This document shows positions 28,050 through 39,944 of a DNA stretch of 64,000 nt, piece after piece. The stretch comes from Ruminococcus sp. (lineage in GTDB: Bacteria > Bacillota_A > Clostridia > Oscillospirales > Acutalibacteraceae), in the NCBI GenBank assembly GCA_017481395.1, contig JAFUPE010000073.1, forward strand, positions 1 through 64,000. The letters run 5' to 3'. The notes below the pieces were generated by a model, which was not told where the DNA came from, did not search any database, and saw only the letters and a list, made by a program, of their open reading frames with translations. Every line of letters begins with the position of its first letter. The first letter of the stretch is position 1. The translations under genes were made by a program, and so were the position numbers.

Positions 28050-28634
28050 CTATGCGAACAATAGCTTTGCAACAGCATCGCTGATTTTTTCGCTGTTATC
28101 AAGGAAAAGAGACGAAAAACTGCAGTTAACATCTACGCCACCATAAGTAAGAACAAAACCGCTGTTGATAGTTGCAGGGACTTTGCTTAAGGTAAGCTTA
28201 CCCTTTGACGCTTCGATTGCTTTTTTCTCAAAATCTGCAGGAAGTCTGTTAAGATCAGCTGAGCCTAAAGAAAGTACACCATCAGCATTTTCGCTGTATT
28301 TTGAAATCATTTTTAAGAGAAGCTCAAAATACTTATCATCGGGTAAGCTTTTTAGGCGTTGAAGGGCTTCGTTAACCATATAAGAGATTACCGACTGTCT
28401 TGAGTTAAGAATAATTTTTCGTTCCTCAAGCTCAGCGGCAGAATTTGCCCTTGCGATAATATCGTTATACTTCTTTTCTGCCTTAAGCTCGCCGTCCTTA
28501 AGAATAGCCTTGACTTGCATTTCTGCATCGCTTAAAAGCAACGCACATTCATCGTCAGACTTTGATTTAATGCTCTGTACTGTGCTGTCGGCGTCGAGCT
28601 TTATCTGATAGATTATTTTTTCTAATCCTGTCAT
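28050..28634 (-). CDS. ntpE: V-type ATP synthase/ATPase subunit E
   Basis: About 194 residues: a long N-terminal charged helix (LEKIIYQIKLDADSTVQSIK... AEKKYNDIIARANSAAELEE) and a C-terminal globular part with INSGFVLTYGGVDVNCSFSSLF. Forms the peripheral stalk with the G/H-type subunit. An open frame extends to 28703, but the family begins near MTGLEK; GGGGTG lies 5 nt before the ATG at 28634. The ribosome-binding site is poor, perhaps offset by coupling to subunit K, whose stop is 13 nt upstream. Confidence 0.92.
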   Translation of the reverse strand: MTGLEKIIYQIKLDADSTVQSIKSKSDDECALLLSDAEMQVKAILKDGELKAEKKYNDIIARANSAAELEERKIILNSRQSVISYMVNEALQRLKSLPDDKYFELLLKMISKYSENADGVLSLGSADLNRLPADFEKKAIEASKGKLTLSKVPATINSGFVLTYGGVDVNCSFSSLFLDNSEKISDAVAKLLFA

Positions 28635-28647
28635 AATGACACCCCAA

Positions 28648-31162
<2,515 letters not shown>

Positions 31163-31179
31163 CTGAGTTTCACCTCGAA

Positions 31180-31488
31180 TCAGATGATTATCTGAAGAAT
31201 CAGATTATTTACGCTGTCTTGATTTTTTAACGCCTCTGACTTTTGCCTTTCGGCTTCAAGCTTGGCTGAATTTTGAGCAGAAATAACTATTTCGTCAGCC
31301 TTCTGCTTGGCTTTTTCCGCCTTGTGCTCAACTAAGCTATTAGCGTCCTTCTTGGCGTTAGCTATAAGCCCCTTTGCCTCAAGCTCGGCATTTTGTAGGC
31401 TTAGCCTTGCTTCTGACTCGGCATTTGCAATTTGCTCTGATGCTTCATGCTCGGCATTTCTTATAGTTTCTAATGAATTTAAAGCCAT
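31180..31488 (-). CDS. ntpF: V-type ATP synthase/ATPase peripheral stalk subunit (G/H type)
   Basis: About 102 residues of nearly uninterrupted charged alpha helix rich in Ala, Glu and Lys with an 11-residue style periodicity (IANAESEARLSLQNAELEAKG), typical of right-handed coiled-coil stalk subunits. It pairs with subunit E. The ATG at 31488 follows GAGGTG by 4 nt; an upstream GTG-type start to 31500 overlaps that site. First gene of the operon, 36 nt downstream of a strong promoter. Confidence 0.88.
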   Translation of the reverse strand: MALNSLETIRNAEHEASEQIANAESEARLSLQNAELEAKGLIANAKKDANSLVEHKAEKAKQKADEIVISAQNSAKLEAERQKSEALKNQDSVNNLILQIII

Positions 31489-31523
31489 AATACACCTCAC
31501 AAATATTAAGCTTTTCGATTTTG

Positions 31524-31552
31524 ATTATACTACCGAAGATTTTTATAGTCAA
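31524..31552 (-). promoter_or_regulatory. Promoter of V-ATPase operon
   Basis: Minus strand: TTGACT (31552-31547), 17-bp spacer, TATAAT (perfect). The 346-nt gap between the first V-ATPase gene and spoIIGA (31489-31834) holds this promoter, the spoIIG promoter and otherwise AT-rich DNA without recognisable genes. Confidence 0.85.
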
Positions 31553-31781
31553 TCAATTTATAAGTTAATCTTCTTAATTTGTTATAATATTAAAATTTTA
31601 TTCTAATATTATATAGGAATTAGTTATTTTTAAAATAACACAACGATATTCTTAACAAATTAATCATAAGCTATAAACAATCTGTTTTTCTTCTTAGTTT
31701 GAGCTATTATAGTAGTTTTTTATTTTTCGCTTTCACATTTAACATTTTTGCCTTTTTACTCGCAAAAAAATCATTTATGTT

Positions 31782-31815
31782 TTGACATTTTAATAATGGT
31801 TATATGTTAGATAAT
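31782..31815 (+). promoter_or_regulatory. spoIIG-type promoter: 22-bp spacer with Spo0A-like box
   Basis: TTGACA (31782-31787, perfect) and GATAAT (31810-31815) are separated by 22 bp. No acceptable -10 exists at 16-18 bp. The Bacillus spoIIG promoter has the same abnormal 22-bp spacer and needs Spo0A~P bound next to the -35. TTTGACA at 31781-31787 is one base off the Spo0A box TTCGACA. Confidence 0.75.
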
Positions 31816-31834
31816 AAGCTATGAAGGAGGATAT

Positions 31835-32638
31835 ATGCAGACAGTTTATGTGGACACTTTTTTATGTGTAAATCTATTTATTGACTACATAATACTTTAC
31901 GCCGTAAGAAGGACTTTACGCATTAATTCAAAAGCATTTAGACTTTTACTCGGGGCGTTGGTTGCGGCAGTTTGTGCTTTTGGAGTGTTTTTGCCGTTTT
32001 ACACTAAGGTTTTTTCTATATTTTACAGATTGATTACAGCAGCAATTTCTGTGTTTATCTCGTTTGGAAAAAGCAAGCTAAAAAGCTTTATACTACGTAT
32101 TAGTGCTTTTTTAGGAATAAGCACAGTGTTTTCAGGGACAGTAGTGCTTATATGGTTTATCTTTAAGCCGTCGGGTGTAGTTATTTATAACGATGCTGTA
32201 TATTTTGACTTATCACCTGTTATGCTGATATTATGCACGATTTTAGCCTTTATATCACTTAGCGTTTACGAAAGGTTAAAGTCAAAAATTAAACCAGAAG
32301 TGCGAATCCACAGAGTAACCATAATATCTGAAAACACTGAATACAGCTTTAACTCAATGGTAGACACAGGCTGTAATTTAAGAGAGCCGTTTTCGGGATT
32401 GCCTGTTATAGTAGCAGAAAAAGAGCTTATTGACTTTAAGGATATACCCGAGAATAAGCTAAGGCTTGTCCCCTACAAAACCTTGTCAGGTGAAGGAATG
32501 CTTAAGGCGTTTAAGCCTAACAAAACACTTATTGACGGAAAGGAGCTAATCAGCGGGTGTTACATCGGTGTAAGCGAAGCTAAGCTTACAAATGAAATCA
32601 AGTCCCTTATGGGCAAAGATATTACGGAGGGTTTATGA
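31835..32638 (+). CDS. spoIIGA: Sigma-E processing peptidase SpoIIGA
   Basis: 267 residues. The N-terminal half has five hydrophobic helices (from [13 protein letters not shown] to [14 protein letters not shown] at about 145); the C-terminal cytoplasmic half is an aspartic-protease-like domain with the catalytic motif [12 protein letters not shown]177-T178-G179. In Bacillus it sits in the septal membrane and, on a signal from SpoIIR, cleaves pro-SigE. AAGGAGG is 5 nt before the ATG. It overlaps sigE by 4 nt. Confidence 0.95.
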   Translation: MQTVYVDTFLCVNLFIDYIILYAVRRTLRINSKAFRLLLGALVAAVCAFGVFLPFYTKVFSIFYRLITAAISVFISFGKSKLKSFILRISAFLGISTVFSGTVVLIWFIFKPSGVVIYNDAVYFDLSPVMLILCTILAFISLSVYERLKSKIKPEVRIHRVTIISENTEYSFNSMVDTGCNLREPFSGLPVIVAEKELIDFKDIPENKLRLVPYKTLSGEGMLKAFKPNKTLIDGKELISGCYIGVSEAKLTNEIKSLMGKDITEGL

Positions 32639-33345
32639 AATTAAAAATAAAGCTGATATTAAGCAAATTATTTGGTAGGATAACTTCAAATGACGTATTT
32701 TACATTAACGGAAGCCTTACCCTGCCGCCGCCGCTAAGCAAAGAAAAAGAACAGGAAATATTCGAGCAAATCAACCTTGGTGTTGAAAACGCCAGAGAGC
32801 CTTTGATAACCCATAACCTAAGACTTGTGGTTTATATTGCAAAGAAGTTTGAAAGTCCCGGAGCAAACGTCGAGGATTTAATTTCCATTGGCACAATCGG
32901 GCTTATCAAGGCAGTTAATACCTTTTCGCCTAAAAGAAACATAAAGCTTGCCACATATGCAAGCAGGTGTATTGAAAATGAAATTCTTATGTTTTTAAGA
33001 AAATCAACTCAGCTTAAAAACGAGGTTTCTATAGACGAACCGCTTAATACCGATTGGGACGGCAACGAGCTTTTGCTGTCAGACGTTTTGGGAAGCGAAC
33101 CTGATGCCATAAACTACAACATCGAAAAAGAGCTTGAAAACAATATGCTTATAGATGCTGTGAACCGCTTGCCAGACAGAGAAAGCCTGATTATGGAGCT
33201 GAGATACGGGCTTGACGGACATAAAGAGCATACTCAAAAGGAGGTTGCTGACATGCTGGGGATATCGCAATCTTATATATCAAGACTTGAAAAGAAAATT
33301 ATTAAAAGGCTTAAGGCTGACTTAAAAAAAGCAATTGCATGTTGA
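32635..33345 (+). CDS. sigE: RNA polymerase sporulation sigma factor SigE (pro-form)
   Basis: 236 residues. An N-terminal amphipathic pro-sequence ([20 protein letters not shown]) precedes the conserved cleavage region [16 protein letters not shown]. Region 2 has [15 protein letters not shown] and [19 protein letters not shown]; region 4 ends with the helix-turn-helix [21 protein letters not shown]. SigE directs early mother-cell transcription and is inactive until SpoIIGA removes the pro-sequence. The ATGA overlap with spoIIGA couples protease and substrate synthesis. Confidence 0.97.
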   Translation: MKLKIKLILSKLFGRITSNDVFYINGSLTLPPPLSKEKEQEIFEQINLGVENAREPLITHNLRLVVYIAKKFESPGANVEDLISIGTIGLIKAVNTFSPKRNIKLATYASRCIENEILMFLRKSTQLKNEVSIDEPLNTDWDGNELLLSDVLGSEPDAINYNIEKELENNMLIDAVNRLPDRESLIMELRYGLDGHKEHTQKEVADMLGISQSYISRLEKKIIKRLKADLKKAIAC

Positions 33346-33347
33346 AT

Positions 33348-33383
33348 GAAAAAAGCAGGTACAAGTATAACTGTACCTGCTTT
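33348..33383. terminator. Terminator between sigE and the convergent MORN gene
   Basis: Perfect 12-bp stem (aaagcaggtaca / tgtacctgcttt) with an 8-nt loop. On the minus strand a run of six to seven T follows, giving a strong terminator for the MORN gene; on the plus strand only TTTaaatt follows. Confidence 0.85.
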
Positions 33384-33386
33384 AAA

Positions 33387-35282
33387 TTATTTAATGATAT
33401 CATTAATTGAAATTTCACGCTGGATAAAAGCTTCGTCCTTTTCGCTCCAGACTCTAACGGTAAATGAAGTATCGGAAAGGTCTGAAATTGTAAAGCCTTT
33501 TTTCTTATCCTCACAACTGCTTGAAACAAACATAAGGCTACCGTCAGAATTAAAACGTGCACCTGTGCCGGCGGGCTTGTTCTGCTCCCAGTTACCAGCA
33601 TGTACCGCCCTGTCATCAGAGCTGACACCTACGCCAAAGCCTGAGCGTTCATTGTTATGCCAGTTACCCCAATAACAAAGTGTACCATCTTTGAAGTAAA
33701 AGCTACCCTGACCCATACGCTTGTCGTCTTCATATTCACCCTCGTAGGCAATATTACCATCTGACATTAAAGTTCTTCCGCGGCCGCTTCGCTTGCCATT
33801 TTCATCAACCGTACCATAATAGTAGTATGCTTCTCCTCTGCTTTCGATAGTTAAATCAGAAGAGTTTGCTTTTATAAAATCCAAAGCATTCTGACAGCTT
33901 ACGATTTCTTCTGTATCATCAATATCTCCGGCGGTATCAACAGGCTCCGGCTTAACTGCTTCAGTTTCTGCTTCTACCTTTAAGGCTTCATCGGAATTTT
34001 CGGCGGTAACTATAAATTCTTGCTCAGGTAAGTTTACTGATACTTCTGATTCTGAAAAATCATTTACCTCATCGGTTATTTCTTCGACCTCAACGTCGTC
34101 GCCCATAAATGCTGAGGAAATAATTCCGTCAATGATAGAACTTATGTAGTCATCGTCTACAACAGATTCGCCGATAACAAGCTTATGCTCGGCATTAAGA
34201 ATAGGAGCACCCTCAAGTACCGAATCAATATGTCTGAGCTGCTTATCAATAGCAGGGTCGCTACCATTGAAGGTAATGTAGTCGTCCTCAAAACTTTCGT
34301 TGCTTTGGGCGGGAGCATCCAGAGAATCAATATCAAAATTAAGGATGTCCTCGGCATTTATGTCAAGCGAAGTTATGGCGTTTATCTTATTAACTGCGTC
34401 AGATATAGCGGCATCTACAGAGCCGTCATCTGTAGAGACAGATTTTTCGGGAGCTGTTGGCTCTTCGGTAATAACATCAGCATTATTAGGCTTATCGGTG
34501 CTTTCGCCGTCAAAATCCTGAGCCAAAGAAATATCGAAGGTACGGTTAAGGTTTTTGCTCATATCAAAATCAGCGGCAGAAAGATTAAAGCCTGTTGCCG
34601 CGTCCTCGGGAGAAACATAAACCTCGGGTGCAATTTCAGCACTGTAGATTTCTTCCTCTTCATTAAGGACATGCTCGTAGTTTTCCATATCGTCCTCGGG
34701 CATAAAGTAGACAATACCTCTGTCGGTAAGTGCAGTAACCAAAGGAGTAGGAATACGTGAAAGCACTCTTCTTCTTACCTCTTCACAAGAAGGAATTGAG
34801 CAAGCAAACAACCTTTGGGGATAAACTTCTCCTGTTACATATTTAAGCAGAGAAGTACCCTCGTCAAAATCCTTGGGAACAAGCGAACAAACAAGATTTT
34901 CGTTCGAAACAGAGCTGTAATAATTTGTCTTAAACCATCTGTGTTTAGAGTCAAAGAAGGTCTTTTTTAAATCCTTGCCCTGTTCATCATAAAGATTAAT
35001 GCAATATTTACCGGAAAGGAGGTGCTCAATTTCCTCCACAACCTTTTTATTACGGCTGACACGCCACTGCAAGGGACGGTCGAAGCTGAAATTATAGGAG
35101 TAAACAAAGCTTTCACCCTGTGCAGACCTGTAAAGCTTATTAGATGCAGGCTTTTTTGTGACTAAAAAACGTCTGCGAATATTTGTAATAATATCGGTAG
35201 TTACATCTGTTGAGTCGTAGCTTACAAATGAAACACCGAAGAAAAATAAATTTTTAAGCTTATTGCTATCTTTGCCTGCCAT
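33387..35282 (-). CDS. Large acidic MORN-repeat protein, function unknown
   Basis: About 631 residues, no signal peptide or membrane helix. Residues 1-190 form a folded-looking unrecognised region rich in Tyr/Phe/Arg. Residues about 190-480 are very acidic and low in complexity (many Asp, Glu, Ser), probably disordered. Residues about 490-590 contain three to four MORN-like units (EGEYEDDKRMGQGSFYF, WGNWHNNERSGFGVG, AGNWEQNKPAGTGARF), followed by a short C-terminal beta-rich tail. MORN repeats often mediate lipid or protein contacts. ATG at 35282 has GAGG 9 nt upstream; the open frame extends to 35348. It follows pfkA across a weak terminator. No function can be named. Confidence 0.8.
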   Translation of the reverse strand: MAGKDSNKLKNLFFFGVSFVSYDSTDVTTDIITNIRRRFLVTKKPASNKLYRSAQGESFVYSYNFSFDRPLQWRVSRNKKVVEEIEHLLSGKYCINLYDEQGKDLKKTFFDSKHRWFKTNYYSSVSNENLVCSLVPKDFDEGTSLLKYVTGEVYPQRLFACSIPSCEEVRRRVLSRIPTPLVTALTDRGIVYFMPEDDMENYEHVLNEEEEIYSAEIAPEVYVSPEDAATGFNLSAADFDMSKNLNRTFDISLAQDFDGESTDKPNNADVITEEPTAPEKSVSTDDGSVDAAISDAVNKINAITSLDINAEDILNFDIDSLDAPAQSNESFEDDYITFNGSDPAIDKQLRHIDSVLEGAPILNAEHKLVIGESVVDDDYISSIIDGIISSAFMGDDVEVEEITDEVNDFSESEVSVNLPEQEFIVTAENSDEALKVEAETEAVKPEPVDTAGDIDDTEEIVSCQNALDFIKANSSDLTIESRGEAYYYYGTVDENGKRSGRGRTLMSDGNIAYEGEYEDDKRMGQGSFYFKDGTLCYWGNWHNNERSGFGVGVSSDDRAVHAGNWEQNKPAGTGARFNSDGSLMFVSSSCEDKKKGFTISDLSDTSFTVRVWSEKDEAFIQREISINDIIK

Positions 35283-35314
35283 AAGGCTAAACCTCACTTT
35301 ATAATTTATACACA

Positions 35315-35340
35315 AACAGGCACAAATTAATGTGCCTGTT
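35315..35340 (-). terminator. Weak terminator/attenuator after pfkA
   Basis: Perfect 10-bp stem (aacaggcaca / tgtgcctgtt) with loop aattaa, minus-strand tail tgtgtataaatt with no real T run. It may only partly separate pfkA from the MORN gene. Confidence 0.5.
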
Positions 35341-35344
35341 AAAA

Positions 35345-36319
35345 TCAAATGGAAACGTCCATTGCTATATTGTAAAGTTCTTCATCAAACACACGCTTCA
35401 TGTTAAGAGCTTCGGTGATGTCAAGGTCAACAATGTTGCCGCCCTGTAAAGCCACAACGCGATCGCCAATGCCCGAAGAAAGAAGCTCAACTGCGTGATG
35501 ACCCATAGCACTTGCCACAACGCGGTCTCTAAGTGTGGGAGAACCGCCGCGCTGAACATGACCAAGGATAGTAGCGCGGGATTCGATACCTGTTTTTTCC
35601 TCGATATATTTTGCTATATCTTCGGTACCGCCAACGCCCTCAGCAACTACAACGATGAAGTGACGCTTACCTGTTGCTTTAGTATTGATAATCTTTTCCA
35701 CAACCATTTTGTCAAGGTCAACGGGCTTTTCCGGAACGAGAATGGAAGTTGCACCACATGCAATACCTGTCTGCAGAGCAATATCTCCGCAACGTCTGCC
35801 CATAACCTCAACGACAGAGCATCTGTCGTGAGACTGTGCTGTGTCGCGGATTTTGTCTACCATTTCAAGAGCTGTATTCATAGCGGTATCAAAACCGATT
35901 GTGTAATCACTGCATGCAATATCGTTGTCAATTGTACCGGGAATACCTACACAGGGAATGCCTGCACCAGAAAGGTCTCTTGCACCGCGGAAGGAGCCAT
36001 CGCCGCCGATAACAACAACACCGTTAACACCAAGAGAACGACAGTAGTCAGCAGCCTTTTTAACACCCTCGGGAGTGTTATATTCTTCGCTTCTGGCAGT
36101 GCAAAGCATTGTACCGCCGCGGTGAATAATATCGGAAACTGAACGAAGATTCATCTGTACAACCTCGCCTGTTAAGAGACCGTTGTAGCCTCTGCGAACG
36201 CCGTAAACCTGAATGTTTTTATTTATAGCAGAGCGAACTACAGCTCTGACAGCAGCATTCATACCGGGAGCGTCGCCGCCGCTGGTTAAAACTGCGATAG
36301 AATTAGGTTTATTTGACAT
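35345..36319 (-). CDS. pfkA: ATP-dependent 6-phosphofructokinase
   Basis: 324 residues, standard PfkA length. ATP-site TSGGDAPGMNA and GGDGSFRGA (with the Gly that favours ATP over pyrophosphate, GGDGS), the catalytic PGTIDNDI and VEVMGRRCGDIA are intact. Commits fructose-6-phosphate to glycolysis. ATG at 36319 lies 7 nt after GGAGG; upstream ATGs in the open frame fall in the promoter region. The gene has its own promoter immediately after dnaE. Confidence 0.97.
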   Translation of the reverse strand: MSNKPNSIAVLTSGGDAPGMNAAVRAVVRSAINKNIQVYGVRRGYNGLLTGEVVQMNLRSVSDIIHRGGTMLCTARSEEYNTPEGVKKAADYCRSLGVNGVVVIGGDGSFRGARDLSGAGIPCVGIPGTIDNDIACSDYTIGFDTAMNTALEMVDKIRDTAQSHDRCSVVEVMGRRCGDIALQTGIACGATSILVPEKPVDLDKMVVEKIINTKATGKRHFIVVVAEGVGGTEDIAKYIEEKTGIESRATILGHVQRGGSPTLRDRVVASAMGHHAVELLSSGIGDRVVALQGGNIVDLDITEALNMKRVFDEELYNIAMDVSI

Positions 36320-36352
36320 AATAATACCTCCAATAGGCGTAATACATAGAAT

Positions 36353-36381
36353 ATTATAATACATTAAGTTGCTAAATTCAA
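36353..36381 (-). promoter_or_regulatory. Promoter of pfkA
   Basis: Minus strand: TTGAAT, 17-bp spacer, TATAAT (perfect). It lies in the 72-nt gap between the dnaE tail and pfkA. Confidence 0.8.
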
Positions 36382-36391
36382 GTGGTTATTA

Positions 36392-39300
36392 CTATTCTGT
36401 AAACTTTACTTTCACAGAGTCGTCGCCGAGCAGCTTTTTAAGCTCTCTTATAAGCACCTCGTTTACGTCAACCCATAGACCTCTGGGAGCCATAAGCTGC
36501 TTTTTGGTATCTGTTAAATAGAGAATCACAGGGGTAGTTCCGTCGAAGATTTCAAGCAGATTTTTGGCTTTATTAAAGCTATTAGTCTCCATATTAGGCA
36601 GTTTAAGGTATAAGCACTTACCTTCTTTTGTTTAGTATCATCCAAAGTTTTTACACGTCGGATTTCAGCAGGCTCGGGCTCAGGTGTATTATGTGCACCT
36701 ACGTCTTCTTTAGAAGGAATTTTAGTGACGCGATTAATAAGCACCTTGGCATCCTCGTCCTCTTTAAGGTTGACCGTGCCGTCAACGCAGATTACACTGC
36801 CTTCGTATAGAAGCGAGCCAAACTCGGCAAGGGTTTTCGGGAAAACCACAAGTTCCATAATACCCGAACGGTCCTCGGCGGTTACAAACGCCATCATCTG
36901 ATTAGACTTGGTAATCTGAGTACGATATTTTGAGACAATACACACAAGACGTACCCGGTCGCCGTCCTTGATATCGACATCTGAATCTGATGATATAATC
37001 TCCCCTATTTTTGTGGCATTTATGCGTTTTGCGTACCACTCGTACTCGGACACAGGATGACCAGAAAGAAAGAAGCCTGTCATATCTCGTTCCATTTTAA
37101 GAAGCTCTATGAGAGGAAATTCTGTTAAATCGGGAGGCGTAATCTGATGTGTATTCTTAGAGTCGTCAATACCGCCGAAAAGTGAAAGCTGGCCTGACAT
37201 ATTGCGGCGTTTCTCATAATCAAGGTCGTCAAGTATAGGCTTGACCATACTGAGCATTTGGCGTCGGTTAGCACCCATTGAGTCAAGTGCACCGCTTTTA
37301 ATAAGGCTTTCTACGGCACGAGAGTTTAATGCTCGTGAATAAAGCCTTGAACAGAAATCATATAGAGAAGTAAAAGCTCTTTTTTCTCTTTCTCTTATAA
37401 TTTCCTCAATGAACGCCTTGCCTAAATTTTTAATTGCCATAAGTCCGTAGCGGATATTTCCGCCGATTACGGTAAAGCCCAGACTGCTGAAGTTTACGTG
37501 AGGCGGAAGCACCTCGATACCTAAACGCAGACACTCGGTAATATAAGAGGAAAGCTTGTTCTGATTATCAAGAACAGAGGAAAGCAATGCCGCCATATAC
37601 TGCTTTGGATAATAACATTTAAGCCATGCTGTCTGGTAAGAAATGAAGGCATAGGAAGCGGCGTGGGATTTATTGAAGGCATAAGAAGCAAAGCTTTTCA
37701 TCTGCTCGTAGATTTCTTCGGCGACTTCACGGCTGACACCTCTTTTAAGGCATCCCTCAACCTCTACTGTGCCGTCATCGTTTACTAAACCTTCAATAAA
37801 AATTTTACGCTCCATTTCCATTACGTCGTGCTTTTTTTTGCTCATAGCTCGGCGTACAATATCAGCACGACCTAAGGAGTAACCGGCAAGCTTTCGAAAA
37901 ATCTGCATTACCTGCTCCTGATATACTATACATCCATAGGTAACGTCAAGTATATCTTCAAGCATAGGGTGAGCATATCTGACCTTATCGGGGTTATGGC
38001 GGTTTTCGATATAGGTTGGGATACTGTCCATAGGGCCGGGACGGTAAAGAGAAATAACAGCTATAAGGTCCTCGAACGAATCAGGCTTAAGCTGAGTAAG
38101 AACATTTTTCATACCTTGGGATTCAAACTGAAAAACACCTTCGGTATTGCCTAAAGAAAGCATATTAAAAACAGATTTATCAGAAAGAGAAATACTGTCT
38201 AAATCAAAATCAGGATTTTGCTCTTTAATAAGCTTAACAGCATCATTAATTACCGTTAAGTTACGAAGGCCCAAAAAGTCCATTTTAAGGAGGCCTAACT
38301 CCTCGAGGGTGGTCATTGTAAACTGGGTAACAACCTGTGAATCGTTCATTGCCAAAGGAACGTAATCAGACACAGGTCTGTCAGAAATAATTACACCTGC
38401 AGCATGAGTTGTAGCGTGGCGAGGCATCCCCTCAATTGCCATTGAAGTATCCAAAAGCTCTTTAATCTGAGGCTCGGTATTGTAACGGGTTTTAAGCTCC
38501 TTGCTGATTTCGAGAGCTTTTGATATTGTCATATTAAGGTCAAAGGGTATAAGCTTTGCAACTGTGTCGCAAGTATTGTAAGGAATTGCCAATGCCCTGC
38601 CTACATCCCTAACGGCACCACGTGCCGCCATTGTACCGAAAGCGATAATCTGGGCAACATGGTCATACCCGTATTTGCGGACAACATAGTCAATAACCTC
38701 GCCTCGTCTGTCTTTGCAGAAATCGATATCGAAATCAGGCATACTTACACGCTCGGGGTTTAAAAAACGCTCAAAAAGAAGATTATATTTAATAGGGTCA
38801 ATACCAGTAATACCGATGCAGTAGGCACAAAGCGAACCCGCACCAGAGCCTCTGCCGGGACCAACCGGTATACCCTGTGATTTTGCATAGTCGATAAAAT
38901 CGTGGACAATAAGATAGTAGTCCACAAAGCCCATACGGTTAATGGTAGCAAGCTCGTATTCTAACCTTTCTACAATTGCCGAGTCGGGATTAGAACCATA
39001 TTTTTTATAAAGTCCTTCATAGCAACGACGACGAAAATATTCATAGTGGTCTTCCCTGTTTGGTACGTCAAAGAAAGGAAGCTTACGTTTACCAAACTCG
39101 AAATCAAGGTTACACGCTTCGGCGATTTTTGAGGTATTGTCAAAAGCCGAGGAGTATTCAGGAAGCAAGTCACGCATTTGTTGCTCGCTTTTAAGATAAA
39201 ACTCGTCGGTTTCAAACTCCATTTTATCTTCGTCGTTGATGGTGTGGTTTGTCTGGATGCAAAGTAAAATTGCATGGGTTTTAGCATCCTCTTTTTTTAC

Positions 39301-39924
39301 GTAATGGCAATCATTGGTGAAAACCAGAGGAATATCGGCTTCCTCGCTGATTTTGATTAAATGAGGAATAATCCTCTGTTGTTCTTTTATACCATGATTT
39401 TGTAGCTCGATATAAAAATTATCTTCGCCGAATAGACTTTTATAATAAAGGGCTTTATCAAGAGCACCTTTATAATCGGAGTTCGAAAGCCTTCTTGGAA
39501 TTTCGCCTGCAAGGCAAGCCGAAAGACAAATAAGACCCTCGTGATATTTTTCCAATAATTCATTGTCGATTCTTGGCTTGACGTAAAAACCATCGGTAAA
39601 ACCTAAGGAAACAAGCTTTATCAGGTTTTGATAGCCTGTCTGGTTTTTACAAAGGAGCACCATATGATAATAATCGCGGTCAAGCTCGGCGGTTTTATCG
39701 AAACGTGTTCGGGGTGCGACGTAAACCTCGCAACCGATAACAGGTTTTATACCCTGTTTTTTACACTCTCGCCAGAAGTCGATTACACCATACATTACGC
39801 CATGGTCGGTTATAGCAAGGGCAGTTTGTCCTTGTTCTTTTGCAGCAGCACAAAGCTCGCTTATACGGCAGGCACCGTCAAGCAAGCTGTACTCTGTATG
39901 AACATGTAAATGAACAAAGGACAT
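36392..39924 (-). CDS. dnaE: DNA polymerase III alpha subunit DnaE, with an apparent frameshift near the 3' end
   Basis: The main frame (start 39924, GAGG upstream) gives a PHP domain (HLHVHTEYSLLDG), the polymerase active site PGRGSGAGSL and MPDFDIDFCKDRRG with D399 and D401, tandem HhH and an OB fold. At about residue 1100 (near 36625-36631) the reading frame drifts into a nonsense tail of 31 residues ending at 36526. The -1 frame over the same DNA continues the protein: GKCLYLKLPNMETNSFNKAK through ALLEIF-like and TPVILYL segments to a stop at 36392, as expected of clostridial DnaE C-termini. One added A in the run caaaagaagg would restore a 1177-residue protein. Either an assembly indel, a real mutation or recoding. 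Confidence 0.85.
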
Positions 39925-39944
39925 AATTTACCTCACGTATAAAA

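Noticed and set aside
34185..36142. Long plus-strand open frames opposite the MORN gene and pfkA (for example 35495-36142)
   Set aside because: Antisense shadows: Cys/Asn/Val-rich translations, no ribosome-binding sites, lying fully on well-supported genes.
36392..36592. Separate 66-residue gene starting METNSFNK
   Set aside because: Its sequence continues the DnaE C-terminus in the -1 frame, including codons before the ATG, so it is the dnaE tail, not a gene.
36621..36640. Classical programmed -1 frameshift signal in dnaE
   Set aside because: No X-XXY-YYZ heptamer in frame and no obvious downstream stimulatory hairpin were seen; recoding is kept only as an alternative.
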